A DNA stretch of 64,000 bases from Aerococcaceae bacterium NML190073 (GCA_026131555.1 JAMXJH010000001.1:372001-436000), one strand, 5' to 3'; positions 38,653-46,153 are shown, counted from the stretch's first letter. Numbers and translations are program-made. The notes: generated by a model from the letters alone, not told the origin.

Positions 38653-38681
38653 ACTCTACCTTTTACTCTACCTTTTTTTAG
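38653..38681 (+). repeat. Left imperfect direct repeat flanking the cad cassette
   Basis: ACTCTACCTTTTACTCTACC followed by a T-run and AG. It recurs with two substitutions and a slightly shorter T-run at 40264-40291, on the far side of cadD-cadX and the broken XRE gene. Within each copy ACTCTACC itself is repeated. Confidence 0.65.
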
Positions 38682-38709
38682 ATGAATATATCATTTGGAT
38701 ATTGAAGTT

Positions 38710-38740
38710 AAGCCCTGCTATCATTTCGATGGCAGGGCTT
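38710..38740 (+). terminator. Strong terminator ahead of the cad genes
   Basis: A GC-rich 9-bp stem AAGCCCTGC / GCAGGGCTT with additional inner pairing is followed by TTTAATATTT. It insulates cadD from upstream transcription; the gene it once served is gone. Confidence 0.75.
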
Positions 38741-38790
38741 TTTAATATTTGGTACACTAACTTTTTATCTATATTTTGGTGGAGCTGAAG

Positions 38791-38819
38791 TTGACATCTA
38801 CAAAGTTTAATGTTAAAAT
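38791..38819 (+). promoter_or_regulatory. Promoter of cadD-cadX
   Basis: TTGACA, a 17-nt spacer and TAAAAT precede cadD by about 32 nt. CadX is expected to repress here in the absence of cadmium. Confidence 0.7.
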
Positions 38820-38851
38820 AAATTCAAAAATATATTTGAATGAGGTATTTT

Positions 38852-39466
38852 ATGATTCAAAATGTTGTTACTTCAATAATCCTGTATTCTGGGACAGCCG
38901 TAGACTTACTTATTATCCTAATGTTATTTTTTGCCAAAAGAAAAAGCAGAAAAGACATCATTAACATCTATTTAGGACAATTTCTAGGCTCTGTTAGTCT
39001 AATATTGCTAAGTTTGCTTTTTGCATTTGTCTTAGATTATATTCCTAGTAAAGAGATTTTAGGTTTGCTCGGTTTGATTCCAATTTTCCTAGGCCTCAAA
39101 GTTTTGCTTTTAGGAGATTCTGATGGAGAAGCTATTGCCAAAGAAGGTTTGAGCAAAGATAATAAAAACCTGATTTTTCTAGTCGCTATGATTACTTTTG
39201 CAAGTTGTGGTGCTGACAATATTGGTGTCTTTGTCCCATATTTTACTACCTTAAATTTAGCAAATTTGATAGTGGCTTTACTTACCTTTCTAGTCATGAT
39301 TTATCTCTTGGTTTTTTCTGCCCAAAAATTAGCACAAGTCCCTTCTGTTGGAGAAACTTTGGAAAAATATAGCAGATGGTTTATTGCCGTTGTCTATTTA
39401 GGATTGGGGATATATATCCTGATTGAAAACAACAGTTTTGATATGCTATGGACTGTGTTAGGCTAG
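38852..39466 (+). CDS. cadD: Cadmium resistance transporter CadD
   Basis: A 204-residue membrane protein of the CadD family with about five or six hydrophobic segments. It gives cadmium tolerance. Motifs include LYSGTAVDLLIILMLF near the start and TFASCGADNIGVFVPYF (about residue 115). The ATG at 38852 is used because TGAGG lies six bases before it. It is followed after 11 nt by cadX. The strong resemblance to plasmid-borne staphylococcal and streptococcal CadD suggests recent horizontal transfer. Confidence 0.9.
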   Translation: MIQNVVTSIILYSGTAVDLLIILMLFFAKRKSRKDIINIYLGQFLGSVSLILLSLLFAFVLDYIPSKEILGLLGLIPIFLGLKVLLLGDSDGEAIAKEGLSKDNKNLIFLVAMITFASCGADNIGVFVPYFTTLNLANLIVALLTFLVMIYLLVFSAQKLAQVPSVGETLEKYSRWFIAVVYLGLGIYILIENNSFDMLWTVLG

Positions 39467-39477
39467 GAGAAAATATT

Positions 39478-39816
39478 TTGAAAAAAGATAGTATCTGCCA
39501 AGTGAATGTTATAAATCAACAAAATGTTACAACCGCAACGAACTACCTTGAAAAGGAAAAAGTCCAAAAATCACTTCGCATTTTATCAAAGTTTACCGAT
39601 AATAAACAGATAAATATCATCTTTTATCTCCTTGCTGTTGAAGAACTATGTGTCTGCGATATAGCCTGTTTACTAAATCTCAGTATGGCATCTGCCTCCC
39701 ACCATCTTCGTAAACTAGCCAATCAAAACATCTTGGACACTAGAAGAGAGGGGAAAATTATATATTATTTTATAAAAGATGAGGAGATCAGAGATTTTTT
39801 TAATCAACTAGGATAA
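39478..39816 (+). CDS. cadX: ArsR/SmtB-family metal-responsive repressor CadX/CadC
   Basis: A 112-residue winged helix-turn-helix repressor. It starts at TTG with AGGAG eight bases upstream, giving MKKDSICQVNVINQQ. The metal-binding ELCVCDIA motif (alpha-3 CxC site) and the recognition helix MASASHHLRKLANQNIL are visible. It senses Cd(II) and releases the cadD promoter. It directly follows cadD as in plasmid cadDX operons. Confidence 0.9.
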   Translation: MKKDSICQVNVINQQNVTTATNYLEKEKVQKSLRILSKFTDNKQINIIFYLLAVEELCVCDIACLLNLSMASASHHLRKLANQNILDTRREGKIIYYFIKDEEIRDFFNQLG

Positions 39817-39859
39817 CAACTATTTTTTCTACTTTTCCATGTTTATAGGGGGCTTATCT

Positions 39860-40259
39860 ATGAAATTTTTTGATGAAAATTACTCACAAGAAATACCTAC
39901 TCGTATCAAATGTTTAAGAAAAAAGTATAATTTAAAGCAAAGTGACCTAGGTAATGCAGGTCAAGTTAGCCAAGTTGAAAAGGGAAATCGACAAGTTAAC
40001 GCTTTAATATTTATTTATTTGAATGCTCAAACCGACTCGGACTATAAAGAAATTATTTTTGGAGATATTGCCAAGTTTGTTGAAAATATGTTTTACCACT
40101 GCTTCAGCTCTATTTTATTTAGAGATTTGGAAACTGTAGATAAAAGAATGTATTCTTTTTCGGACGATGACAATGGATACTTACGCAGAATTAGCTCCTC
40201 AAAGAAAGCTAGAAGCGGTTGATATTTATTTAGATAAGCTTGCTGAATTAACTCAATAA
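39860..40259 (+). pseudogene. XRE-family regulator, frameshifted
   Basis: The frame from 39860 gives an N-terminal helix-turn-helix (IPTRIKCLRKKYNLKQSDLG, then VSQVEKGNRQ) that is shorter than a normal Xre domain, so an internal deletion is likely. It ends after a basic nonsense tail at 40222. In another frame from 40173 a sensible helical tail, MDTYAELAPQRKLEAVDIYL and on to ELTQ, runs to 40259. One frameshift near 40165-40173 would join them. I infer an inactivated or truncated regulator associated with the mobile segment. Confidence 0.6.
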
Positions 40260-40263
40260 CTAC

Positions 40264-40291
40264 TCTACCTTTCACTCTACCCTTTTTAGCG
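40264..40291 (+). repeat. Right imperfect direct repeat flanking the cad cassette
   Basis: ACTCTACCTTTCACTCTACC then a T-run and AG, matching 38653-38681. The bases before both copies are also alike (TCAATAA), which extends the similarity. Confidence 0.65.
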
Positions 40292-40507
40292 TGAAAGTCC
40301 CTAAACGTTGATATATAAACGTTTCTAACAGCTAAAATAGATAATACTTAACCTTTAAGTGAGATAACGTTGATTAATTGCATGACAAACACGCCAATTA
40401 GTTTGTGAAACGAACTGAAATAACTCCGATATAACGGTTCTTTTTCTCAGCAAACATCTTCTTATTTTTTATTTTTTTACGAACGCAATCATACAAGAAT
40501 AAATGCA

Positions 40508-41098
40508 TCAACGTTGCACATTATACTTCATGCGATATCGTTGAAACGTTCTGCGATTAATACCTGTTATCGTTTCAACTTCTTTCTCAGTCATCCCTTC
40601 TTGATATAATTGAAACGCATGTTGTAAGCGTGGGTCATGTTCTTGGTATTTCGGTTTGCCACCTTTATATTTGCCTTTTTGTTTTGCTAAAGCGATACCT
40701 TGTGCTTGTCTTTCTCGGATTCTTTTCCGCTCACTCTCCGATTGGTATTTATATAATTCCAACATGAAGGCATTGATTAATCGACGTAAATTATCATCTT
40801 CAATGCCTTTCAAAGAGGGGAGATTTAATACCTCGATCGTCGCACCCTTTTGTTGAATCTCTTGGAGTATATCCGTTAAATCTTGTTGACTACGTCCTAA
40901 TCGATCTAACTCACTCACTACCACGATATCCCCTTCACGTATGAACGACAACAACGCTTCTAGTCCTGGTCTTGAACGAGAGCTGCCACTTTCTTTATCT
41001 GAAAAAATCTTGAATGTCCCTTCTGATTCCAATAACTCAATTTGTCTGCCTAAATTCTGTTGTTTGGTACTCACACGTGCATAGCCTATCTTACTCAT
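40508..41098 (-). CDS. Serine recombinase (plasmid resolvase / invertase)
   Basis: A 196-residue small serine recombinase. The catalytic serine is Ser10 in GYARVSTKQQ; other family motifs are DKESGSSRSRPGLEAL, VVVSELDRLGRSQQDL and YQSESERKRIRERQAQGIALAK before the C-terminal helix-turn-helix (MTEKEVETITGINRRTFQRY). Such enzymes resolve plasmid multimers or cointegrates. GGAGG precedes the ATG. An inverted repeat upstream may be part of the res site. The gene appears intact. Confidence 0.92.
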   Translation of the reverse strand: MSKIGYARVSTKQQNLGRQIELLESEGTFKIFSDKESGSSRSRPGLEALLSFIREGDIVVVSELDRLGRSQQDLTDILQEIQQKGATIEVLNLPSLKGIEDDNLRRLINAFMLELYKYQSESERKRIRERQAQGIALAKQKGKYKGGKPKYQEHDPRLQHAFQLYQEGMTEKEVETITGINRRTFQRYRMKYNVQR

Positions 41099-41181
41099 CT
41101 GTTGTTCCTCCTAAATTGGTACGATTCCCCTTTTATTATATCAATCGCTGTAAAATTGTGTATGTCATCAAAAACGACTTA

Positions 41182-41265
41182 AATAAAGCCGATTTCAAGC
41201 GTTTTAATCCGTTTTTCGACACTTTTTATATGATTAATGATTAAAGTTGTTGAAATCGGCTTATT
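41182..41265. repeat. Inverted repeat upstream of the resolvase, possible res site
   Basis: AAGCCGATTTCAA near 41186-41198 is repeated in inverse orientation as TTGAAATCGGCTT at 41250-41262; the match extends with one extra A on the left. The arms are about 50 bp apart, next to the resolvase promoter region, as in resolvase target sites. Confidence 0.5.
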
Positions 41266-41337
41266 TTGGCGATTTTAGGAGAAGCCTGTTAATCCATTGC
41301 AGACTATTCTATAATAACTTCAAAGGAGTGATGTACA

Positions 41338-41511
41338 ATGGTAAATGAAAACAAACATGAACAGCAACACGCTAATACAACTCAATCATTAGTTGAACAT
41401 GAACAAATAATTCTTGAAGAATTACACTCAAATATTAAGCAAAGTTTTGACGACTTAGAGAATGGAGAAGTTTACTCGATGAATGAAGTCAAACGTTATC
41501 TCGAAATTTAA
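41338..41511 (+). CDS. Small acidic protein, possibly an orphan antitoxin
   Basis: A 57-residue protein, hydrophilic and helical, that ends GEVYSMNEVKRYLEI, a tail often seen in RelB/Phd-type antitoxins. AAAGGAG precedes the ATG by nine bases, and a terminator follows. No toxin gene follows on this strand. The function is not recognised. Confidence 0.5.
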   Translation: MVNENKHEQQHANTTQSLVEHEQIILEELHSNIKQSFDDLENGEVYSMNEVKRYLEI

Positions 41512-41580
41512 CACGATACCCTACATAATGAATTGATATGACTTACAACAAACCTAAGTCAAAAATGATACATAAACAAA

Positions 41581-41611
41581 ACACCCCTCAGGATTTTTCC
41601 CGAGAAGGTGT
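41581..41611 (+). terminator. Terminator after the 57-residue gene
   Basis: ACACC-CTC-GG pairs with CC-GAG-GGTGT with small internal loops, followed by CTTTAC. It may act in both directions, since the minus-strand relE relic ends nearby. Confidence 0.55.
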
Positions 41612-41648
41612 CTTTACAGAAAATCAAAACACAATTCGTTTACTAATG

Positions 41649-41933
41649 CTACACATTAAACCTTTTATAAATATCTCCTCTTGACCCTATCTCGAAAACA
41701 TAGACCAATAATTCATTATCTACCACACGAAAAATAGCACGATAATCGCCGATGCTTAACCTGAAGATATCATCAAAATTTTTAGAATGGAATTTCTTCA
41801 CATCGTAAGACCTAATCGTTTCTTTATCGTGAGCTATCTCTTCAAATGCTTTGAAAAATCGAATACCGATTGTTTTATTTTTCTTCAAGAACTTTTCAGC
41901 AGACTTGGAATACTTAACCTTGTAGGAGATTAT
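41649..41933 (-). pseudogene. RelE-type toxin gene without a usable start codon
   Basis: The frame encodes a nearly full RelE/ParE-type mRNA interferase: SYKVKYSKSAEKFLKKNK, then IGIRFFKAFEEIAHDKE and the C-terminal core FRLSIGDYRAIFRVVDNELL with GSRGDIYKRF. Upstream of the first conserved residues the frame reads TAG ATA ATC TCC TAC, so where ATG would be expected there is ATA. The only downstream start (TTG at 41888) would remove the first strand. I infer loss of the start codon in a toxin whose antitoxin is also broken. Confidence 0.75.
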
Positions 41934-42188
41934 CTAGCGTCATTTCCTTTCCGCCTAAATCCTCAAAATCAATATTAAGCGCTTCGATTTCCTCTTGTTC
42001 TGATTGATCCATATAGCCGCAATTGTCATTTAGATACACTAACAGGCTTCATTTTTCATTTTGACTGATGGCTTTTAAAGCAGTATCTCTTAGAAATTCA
42101 GAAAATGATACCCCACTTTTTTTAGCGTAATCGTTGATTGTTTCATAAACAGTAACAGGTAAAGTTATATTTTTTTAATTGTAGCCAT
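41914..42188 (-). pseudogene. RelB-type antitoxin gene, frameshifted and with a nonsense codon
   Basis: Starting at the ATG at 42188 the first codons MATIKKI run into a stop; adding one A to the seven-A tract restores NITLPVTVYETINDYAKKSG and SFSEFLRDTALKAIS, a ribbon-helix-helix antitoxin start. Further on, NEK is followed by TGA, then SLLVYLNDNCGYMDQSEQEE to DNLLQG and the stop that overlaps the toxin frame. Two independent lesions show it is dead. Order and overlap are those of a relBE operon. Confidence 0.75.
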
Positions 42189-42266
42189 GATAGCATCTCC
42201 TTATAATACTTATAATACACATCATGCACATTTAATCAAATGCTATCTTCCGTTGAACCATAATAA

Positions 42267-42308
42267 AAAACAAATCTCCTAGGAAAAACATCCTAGAAGA
42301 TTTGTTTT
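42267..42308 (-). terminator. Intrinsic terminator of the 42321-43604 module
   Basis: A long stem AAAACAAATCT...CTAGGA / TCCTAG...AGATTTGTTTT with one mismatch and a 6-nt loop, flanked by Ts on the minus strand. Confidence 0.8.
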
Positions 42309-42320
42309 TAGCATATAGTA

Positions 42321-42899
42321 TCAAAACATCCAAAAGCGATGCTTGTACGCTTTAATTTTAACATTGGGATTGTGTTGCTTGACGGTATCTAACCATTCGT
42401 GAACAGTAACATTTTCTTGCAAAGCTTCCAGACAAAATACTGCCTTGCTATGAAGAAATTTAGAATGGGGAATCGGAGATATAATATAAATTAAATTATA
42501 TTTAACAATGATTGTCTGTATCTGTTCGTATGAACAATAACAATACGAAGTAGAAAATATCCAATTAATTGCCCCTATATTGATAATATCAGGAGACAAT
42601 GTATCTTTGTCTTCCTCTGCACAAAAATAAATAGTAGTTAAAAATTTATTAAGCAAAGGAACAGGTAGAAAACTCAACAAGACGAAAATAACTTTACCAA
42701 TCAAATACATAAAAATGGTAAGAGAACAGATAAAAAGAACTAATATAATAGCATCAGCCTTTATACCTAAAAGAGTATACCATCCCCCTACGAGCAGAAT
42801 AAATACCAGCATAGCGATATCCACTCTCCCAAAGCAAGTTCCCCAGTTCCAAAGCAAACGTCTTAAGACTTTAATATTATCATTGTTAACCATAATCAT
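42321..42899 (-). CDS. Unrecognised membrane protein
   Basis: A 192-residue protein with about three hydrophobic segments in the first half (about residues 27-46, 49-70 and 72-85), then a soluble tail with several cysteines (SYCYCSYEQ). GGAG lies ten bases before the ATG. It follows the 229-residue gene by 15 nt, so the two are cotranscribed. I do not recognise a family. It could be an immunity or partner protein for the upstream product, by position only. Confidence 0.6.
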   Translation of the reverse strand: MIMVNNDNIKVLRRLLWNWGTCFGRVDIAMLVFILLVGGWYTLLGIKADAIILVLFICSLTIFMYLIGKVIFVLLSFLPVPLLNKFLTTIYFCAEEDKDTLSPDIINIGAINWIFSTSYCYCSYEQIQTIIVKYNLIYIISPIPHSKFLHSKAVFCLEALQENVTVHEWLDTVKQHNPNVKIKAYKHRFWMF

Positions 42900-42914
42900 A
42901 ACAATAAAACTCCT

Positions 42915-43604
42915 TTATGCTAGTTGTAAGAGATATGTGACGACTGCAATTATTGTGGCTTCAATTCCTTTATAGGCAGCCCATGCAATTAGTGCAGCAG
43001 TGCCAAAAAACAATATACCCGCCACGAAAACAAGAGCACTATTTACAGCTACCTCTCCAAATCGTCTATACAGATCTCGCCATTTTTCCTTTTCTGACTC
43101 TTCTATTTCCACTTTTCTGCCCGGAACGGGAACGGGTATAGGTACCGGTTTTGGTTCTAAAATTGGTCCTATACTAGTCATTTCAATTTCAGTAATTAAA
43201 TCAAAAGAAATTGTTGATTTATCCGATAATTGAACCCCTTTAAAAGAGTGGATATATCTCAGTCTTAACAAAAGATTAATATAATCAATTTCAAATTCCA
43301 TCTTTGTATCTAATGGGGTCAAATTTTTTAATTTCAAACTATCCATGATTTTAGATACAGACAAACTCCCTTTAATATACGGACCTTGAACGGGTAATTC
43401 ATCTAACAAATCGTCAATCCTTGTTCGAATTTCTTCTTCGTAAGCAGTACCAAAATCTGTTTGAGTAGAGCGATATATTCCTCTTAACAACGTCTCTCCG
43501 ACCCCTACTTCATACGATGCAAACACACCATTTCTAGCACGAACTCCAGGGGCAATAATTTGGTAATTCCCCCATTCTTCGAAATCCATAGAAATCTTAG
43601 GCAT
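42915..43604 (-). CDS. Unrecognised protein with a proline linker and a C-terminal membrane segment
   Basis: A 229-residue protein. It has a soluble N-terminal domain of about 155 residues, a PKPVPIPVPVPGRK linker (about 158-171), a charged helix, and a hydrophobic Ala/Gly-rich C-terminus (about 190-229). The start is doubtful: no clear ribosome site precedes the ATG, TATAAT lies about 12 nt upstream, and the frame is open further upstream up to a TGA, beyond which it joins the short toxin-like fragment at 43629-43697. It may therefore be a truncated 5' end. No family is recognised. Confidence 0.55.
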   Translation of the reverse strand: MPKISMDFEEWGNYQIIAPGVRARNGVFASYEVGVGETLLRGIYRSTQTDFGTAYEEEIRTRIDDLLDELPVQGPYIKGSLSVSKIMDSLKLKNLTPLDTKMEFEIDYINLLLRLRYIHSFKGVQLSDKSTISFDLITEIEMTSIGPILEPKPVPIPVPVPGRKVEIEESEKEKWRDLYRRFGEVAVNSALVFVAGILFFGTAALIAWAAYKGIEATIIAVVTYLLQLA

Positions 43605-43628
43605 TTCGATATTATAAAGCGTAAATTC

Positions 43629-43697
43629 TCAATCGAACTTTTTGAGGTTGAGAGAGTAAAATTTTCTTGCTTTTTGTTTATAGATAATCTCTCTCAT
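43629..43697 (-). pseudogene. Truncated RelE/ParE-like toxin fragment, coupled to an antitoxin
   Basis: The ATG overlaps the stop of the upstream antitoxin-like gene as ATGA. It encodes only MREIIYKQKARKFYSLNLKK and two more residues before TGA. The start resembles RelE/ParE toxins, which begin with a beta strand and a KARKF helix. The rest of a toxin (about 60-70 residues) is missing. After the TGA the same frame leads into the 229-residue gene, so either a fusion point or a nonsense mutation is present. Confidence 0.45.
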
Positions 43698-43933
43698 CGT
43701 ACAATACCTAATTCTGAATATAGTTTAGATGCTGAAACGCTCGGTTCGTTATCGTCCTCAATTTCATCAATCATTTGTTGGTAAAATTCATCTACGATAA
43801 CCTCTCCATTCTCATCTAATTTATCTTCAGTAAATTTTGAAGATTGAAAGTTATATATCAATTGAACGATTAGCTGAGCTTGTTCTTCTGAAAGTGTGCT
43901 AATAAGTTCTTTTAAATGTTCGCTTGCGTTCAT
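43694..43933 (-). CDS. Probable type II antitoxin
   Basis: A 79-residue acidic helical protein that starts MNASEHLKELISTLSEEQAQ and ends SVSASKLYSELGIVR. The composition, size and ATGA overlap with a short toxin-like frame are typical of antitoxins of RelB-like systems. The ATG at 43933 follows AAAGGAATG. Because the toxin is reduced to 22 codons, this would be a solitary antitoxin. Confidence 0.5.
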   Translation of the reverse strand: MNASEHLKELISTLSEEQAQLIVQLIYNFQSSKFTEDKLDENGEVIVDEFYQQMIDEIEDDNEPSVSASKLYSELGIVR

Positions 43934-43997
43934 TAATATCATTCCTTTCTTATTCTGTACGTCTATCATATCACGTCTCAGCCAAAACTTTAATAAA

Positions 43998-44024
43998 AGA
44001 GAGCTACCTTAAAAGTAGCTCTTT
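43998..44024. terminator. Bidirectional terminator
   Basis: GAGCTAC / GTAGCTC forms a 7-bp core extended by AGA / TTT, with a T-tract on both sides (TTTATT on plus, CTCTTTTATT on minus). Confidence 0.65.
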
Positions 44025-44058
44025 ATTAAAAAGTTTGTTGCACAACCTTGTTGTCTAC

Positions 44059-44196
44059 CTATAAACACTTGATATGATTCGTATTCCAATCACGACAACA
44101 GGGTATACTCTGTTTTTTATTTTTATCAATAGACTTATTTTTACTAAATAAACCTAAATTTAAAATAACTAAACCAATAATCCAACCACCTAACAC
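44059..44196 (-). CDS. Possible small single-span membrane protein
   Basis: A 45-codon frame from a GTG start that overlaps the stop of the gene before it. It begins MLGGWIIGLVILNLGLF, a likely membrane span, followed by a Lys/Asn-rich tail with a CC pair. AGAGGAAG upstream could serve as the ribosome site. No family is recognised and expression is uncertain. Confidence 0.35.
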   Translation of the reverse strand: MLGGWIIGLVILNLGLFSKNKSIDKNKKQSIPCCRDWNTNHIKCL

Positions 44197-44363
44197 AACA
44201 ATTGTTCTTCCTCTGGTAAATTATCGTAAAATCTATTATAAATCTCATCAAATAAAGCTTCTAGATCCTTTACTCTTTCCTCGTTACCATACACTGTAGA
44301 AAATATAATCTTATTCTTCAATCCCAGATATTCTTCTGATAAGTCCAAATAATTATCATCCAT
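44190..44363 (-). CDS. Possible small acidic protein
   Basis: A 57-codon frame starting MDDNYLDLSEEYLGL, acidic and helical. No good ribosome site is visible. Its last bases overlap the start of the following small membrane frame, which would allow coupling. It could also be the remnant of a larger gene. Confidence 0.35.
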   Translation of the reverse strand: MDDNYLDLSEEYLGLKNKIIFSTVYGNEERVKDLEALFDEIYNRFYDNLPEEEQLLC

Positions 44364-44555
44364 TTCAAACAACTAAAATAAACTTACTTCATAAGAAAAT
44401 AGAAAAACACTTGCTAAAGTATTACACAAAGTGTCTACTAGAGGGAAGACGCATGGAGCCACTATCACATACTCATGAGTTGGAAGTTTTCCTTCGAATT
44501 AAGCATACTATAAATACGCCCATGAGTTATACACTTTTGTTAAGTAAGACAACTT

Positions 44556-46013
44556 CTAAGAACTAGCTACTGCCCAAACCGATACGCTCATTGCTTCGAC
44601 CGGGAATTCTCCCCAGCCTTCTTCATCAATGTGAACCGTTGTTTCATTATTTGCCAAGTAATCTTTGAAGATTTTACCTGCGTTCAATGCGCCAACATTC
44701 ATGCGCTTCACATTCGCCTCACCATTACTGATGACAACTGCCAGACCATTCGGAAACTCCTCGGTTCCCAATCTTGTCCAGCCGATACAATTCGCTTCAT
44801 CTAAGTAATCAATCTGTTCTCCGTAAGCGTGATTTTTACGCAAAAAGAGCAACTTATCCAACTCCGTTTGAAAACTCATTTGTGCGTATTCGCCCTCAAT
44901 TCCGTAATAATCGCCATAGAAGACGCATGGCAATCCTTGTTCGCGTAACAGAATAATCGCATAGGCAAGCGGCTTAAACCATTCTTCAACCGTAGATTCC
45001 AGAGCTTGACCACGTTGCGTGTCATGATTATCCACGAATGTTACCGCAAATTGCGGGTTCCCCTGCATCAAAGTCCCTTCAAAAATTTGCGTCAAATCAT
45101 ATGTCTCTCGCTCACAACTTGCATTAAATAAATTCATATGCAACCCAACGTCCACCAAATCAAACTTGAAGTTCGTGGCTGATAAGTAATCGAGTTTCGC
45201 TTCGTAATCCGCTTTCCAATATTCACCGAACACATAGAACGATTCGCCTCTCTCCGCCAAGACAGCTTCAATAAATTGACGCATGAAATCTTGATCAATG
45301 TGCTTAATCGCATCTAAACGGAATCCGGAAACACCAGTTGTGTTGATAAACCACTTCGCCCACTCATGAATATGCTCAACGACTTCCGGATGACTAAAGT
45401 CAATATCCGCATACATTAAGTAATCGTAATTACCATTCTCGTTATCAACCACTTCATCATGTGCCCAACCTTTGAAATCACCGGTAATCATAAAGATACC
45501 ATTGCGATTGTTCAGCGCATCATAATCAATCCCGGAGAAATGATACCAATGCCATTTGAAGTCACTATATACATTGTTGCGTCCCGGGAAGTCGAAACCA
45601 ACCCAACCTTCAATTTCTTCCGGTTCGCTAATCACTTTTTGGCGATCGAGCGGGTCTACTTCTAGAACCGTCACACGTTCCTTATGATCAGCGGCAGCTT
45701 TATGGTTCAGCACAATATCAGCAATGCTGTCGATGCCTACTTCTTTCAAGTGGCGAATCGCTTCGATGTATTCATCTTTAGTGCCATATTTAGTACGTAC
45801 GGTATTCTTTTGGTCGAATTCGCCAAGATCGTATAAATCATACACGCCGTAGCCTACATCATTAGCACTTGTTGCCTTAAAAGCAGGCGGTAACCAAACT
45901 TTTGTAATCCCTATATCTTGAAGATGTTGCGCATCTGCCTTCAATCGATTCCAATGTTGACCATCATTTGGCAAATACCACTCAAAATATTGCATTAAAC
46001 AACCATTTCTCAT
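44556..46013 (-). CDS. Cytoplasmic alpha-amylase (GH13)
   Basis: A 485-residue glycoside hydrolase family 13 enzyme that cuts alpha-1,4-glucans. It has no signal peptide, so it acts in the cytoplasm on maltodextrins or glycogen. The catalytic residues are Asp234 (GFRLDAIKH), Glu264 (VFGEYW) and Asp328 (FVDNHDTQ), and region I is SIADIVLNHKAAADH. The N-terminus MRNGCLMQYFEWYLPNDGQHW is typical of this subfamily. GGGGAA precedes the ATG. It stands alone at the right border of the accessory region; the regulator is not evident. Confidence 0.93.
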   Translation of the reverse strand: MRNGCLMQYFEWYLPNDGQHWNRLKADAQHLQDIGITKVWLPPAFKATSANDVGYGVYDLYDLGEFDQKNTVRTKYGTKDEYIEAIRHLKEVGIDSIADIVLNHKAAADHKERVTVLEVDPLDRQKVISEPEEIEGWVGFDFPGRNNVYSDFKWHWYHFSGIDYDALNNRNGIFMITGDFKGWAHDEVVDNENGNYDYLMYADIDFSHPEVVEHIHEWAKWFINTTGVSGFRLDAIKHIDQDFMRQFIEAVLAERGESFYVFGEYWKADYEAKLDYLSATNFKFDLVDVGLHMNLFNASCERETYDLTQIFEGTLMQGNPQFAVTFVDNHDTQRGQALESTVEEWFKPLAYAIILLREQGLPCVFYGDYYGIEGEYAQMSFQTELDKLLFLRKNHAYGEQIDYLDEANCIGWTRLGTEEFPNGLAVVISNGEANVKRMNVGALNAGKIFKDYLANNETTVHIDEEGWGEFPVEAMSVSVWAVASS

Positions 46014-46110
46014 ATATATTCCCCTTTAATTTTGAATTCTGTCCTACACAATAGCAAACTTTCAAGCGTTTGACCATTATTTCACTCCATTCTGTTACCG
46101 CTCCCTCCAA

Positions 46111-46145
46111 AAACGCCGCCTATAACATAGAAAGTGCCGGCGTTT
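46111..46145 (-). terminator. Terminator-like hairpin without an assigned gene
   Basis: AAACGCCG / CGGCGTTT closes a 19-nt loop and is followed by TTTTTGG on the minus strand. No gene lies upstream of it on that strand before the glnA terminator, so it may end a non-coding transcript from the repeat region to its right. Confidence 0.5.
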
Positions 46146-46153
46146 GCTGAATG

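Larger units (their letters stand above)
37855..38700. other. Non-coding or fully decayed plasmid-like segment
   Basis: I see no convincing gene in this AT-rich stretch. It contains CCCA elements spaced 12-13 bp apart (38011, 38023, 38036, 38049), two inverted repeats near 38418 and 38452, and on the minus strand between about 38200 and 38400 short open fragments separated by stops, such as NQEQELKVNGINVSRDKNKD, that look like eroded coding sequence of unknown type. A plasmid origin remnant is possible but unproven. Confidence 0.5.

Noticed and set aside
38776-38964. A 62-codon plus-strand frame before cadD
   Set aside because: It overlaps the cadD promoter and the cadD start in another frame; CadD is well supported.
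37010-44555. A complete insertion sequence or transposon
   Set aside because: No transposase gene, terminal inverted repeats or target duplications were found; only a plasmid-type resolvase and relics are present.
46040-46080. A cre site at the amylase promoter
   Set aside because: TCAAACGCTTGA has the central CG dyad but misses several conserved cre positions on alignment.
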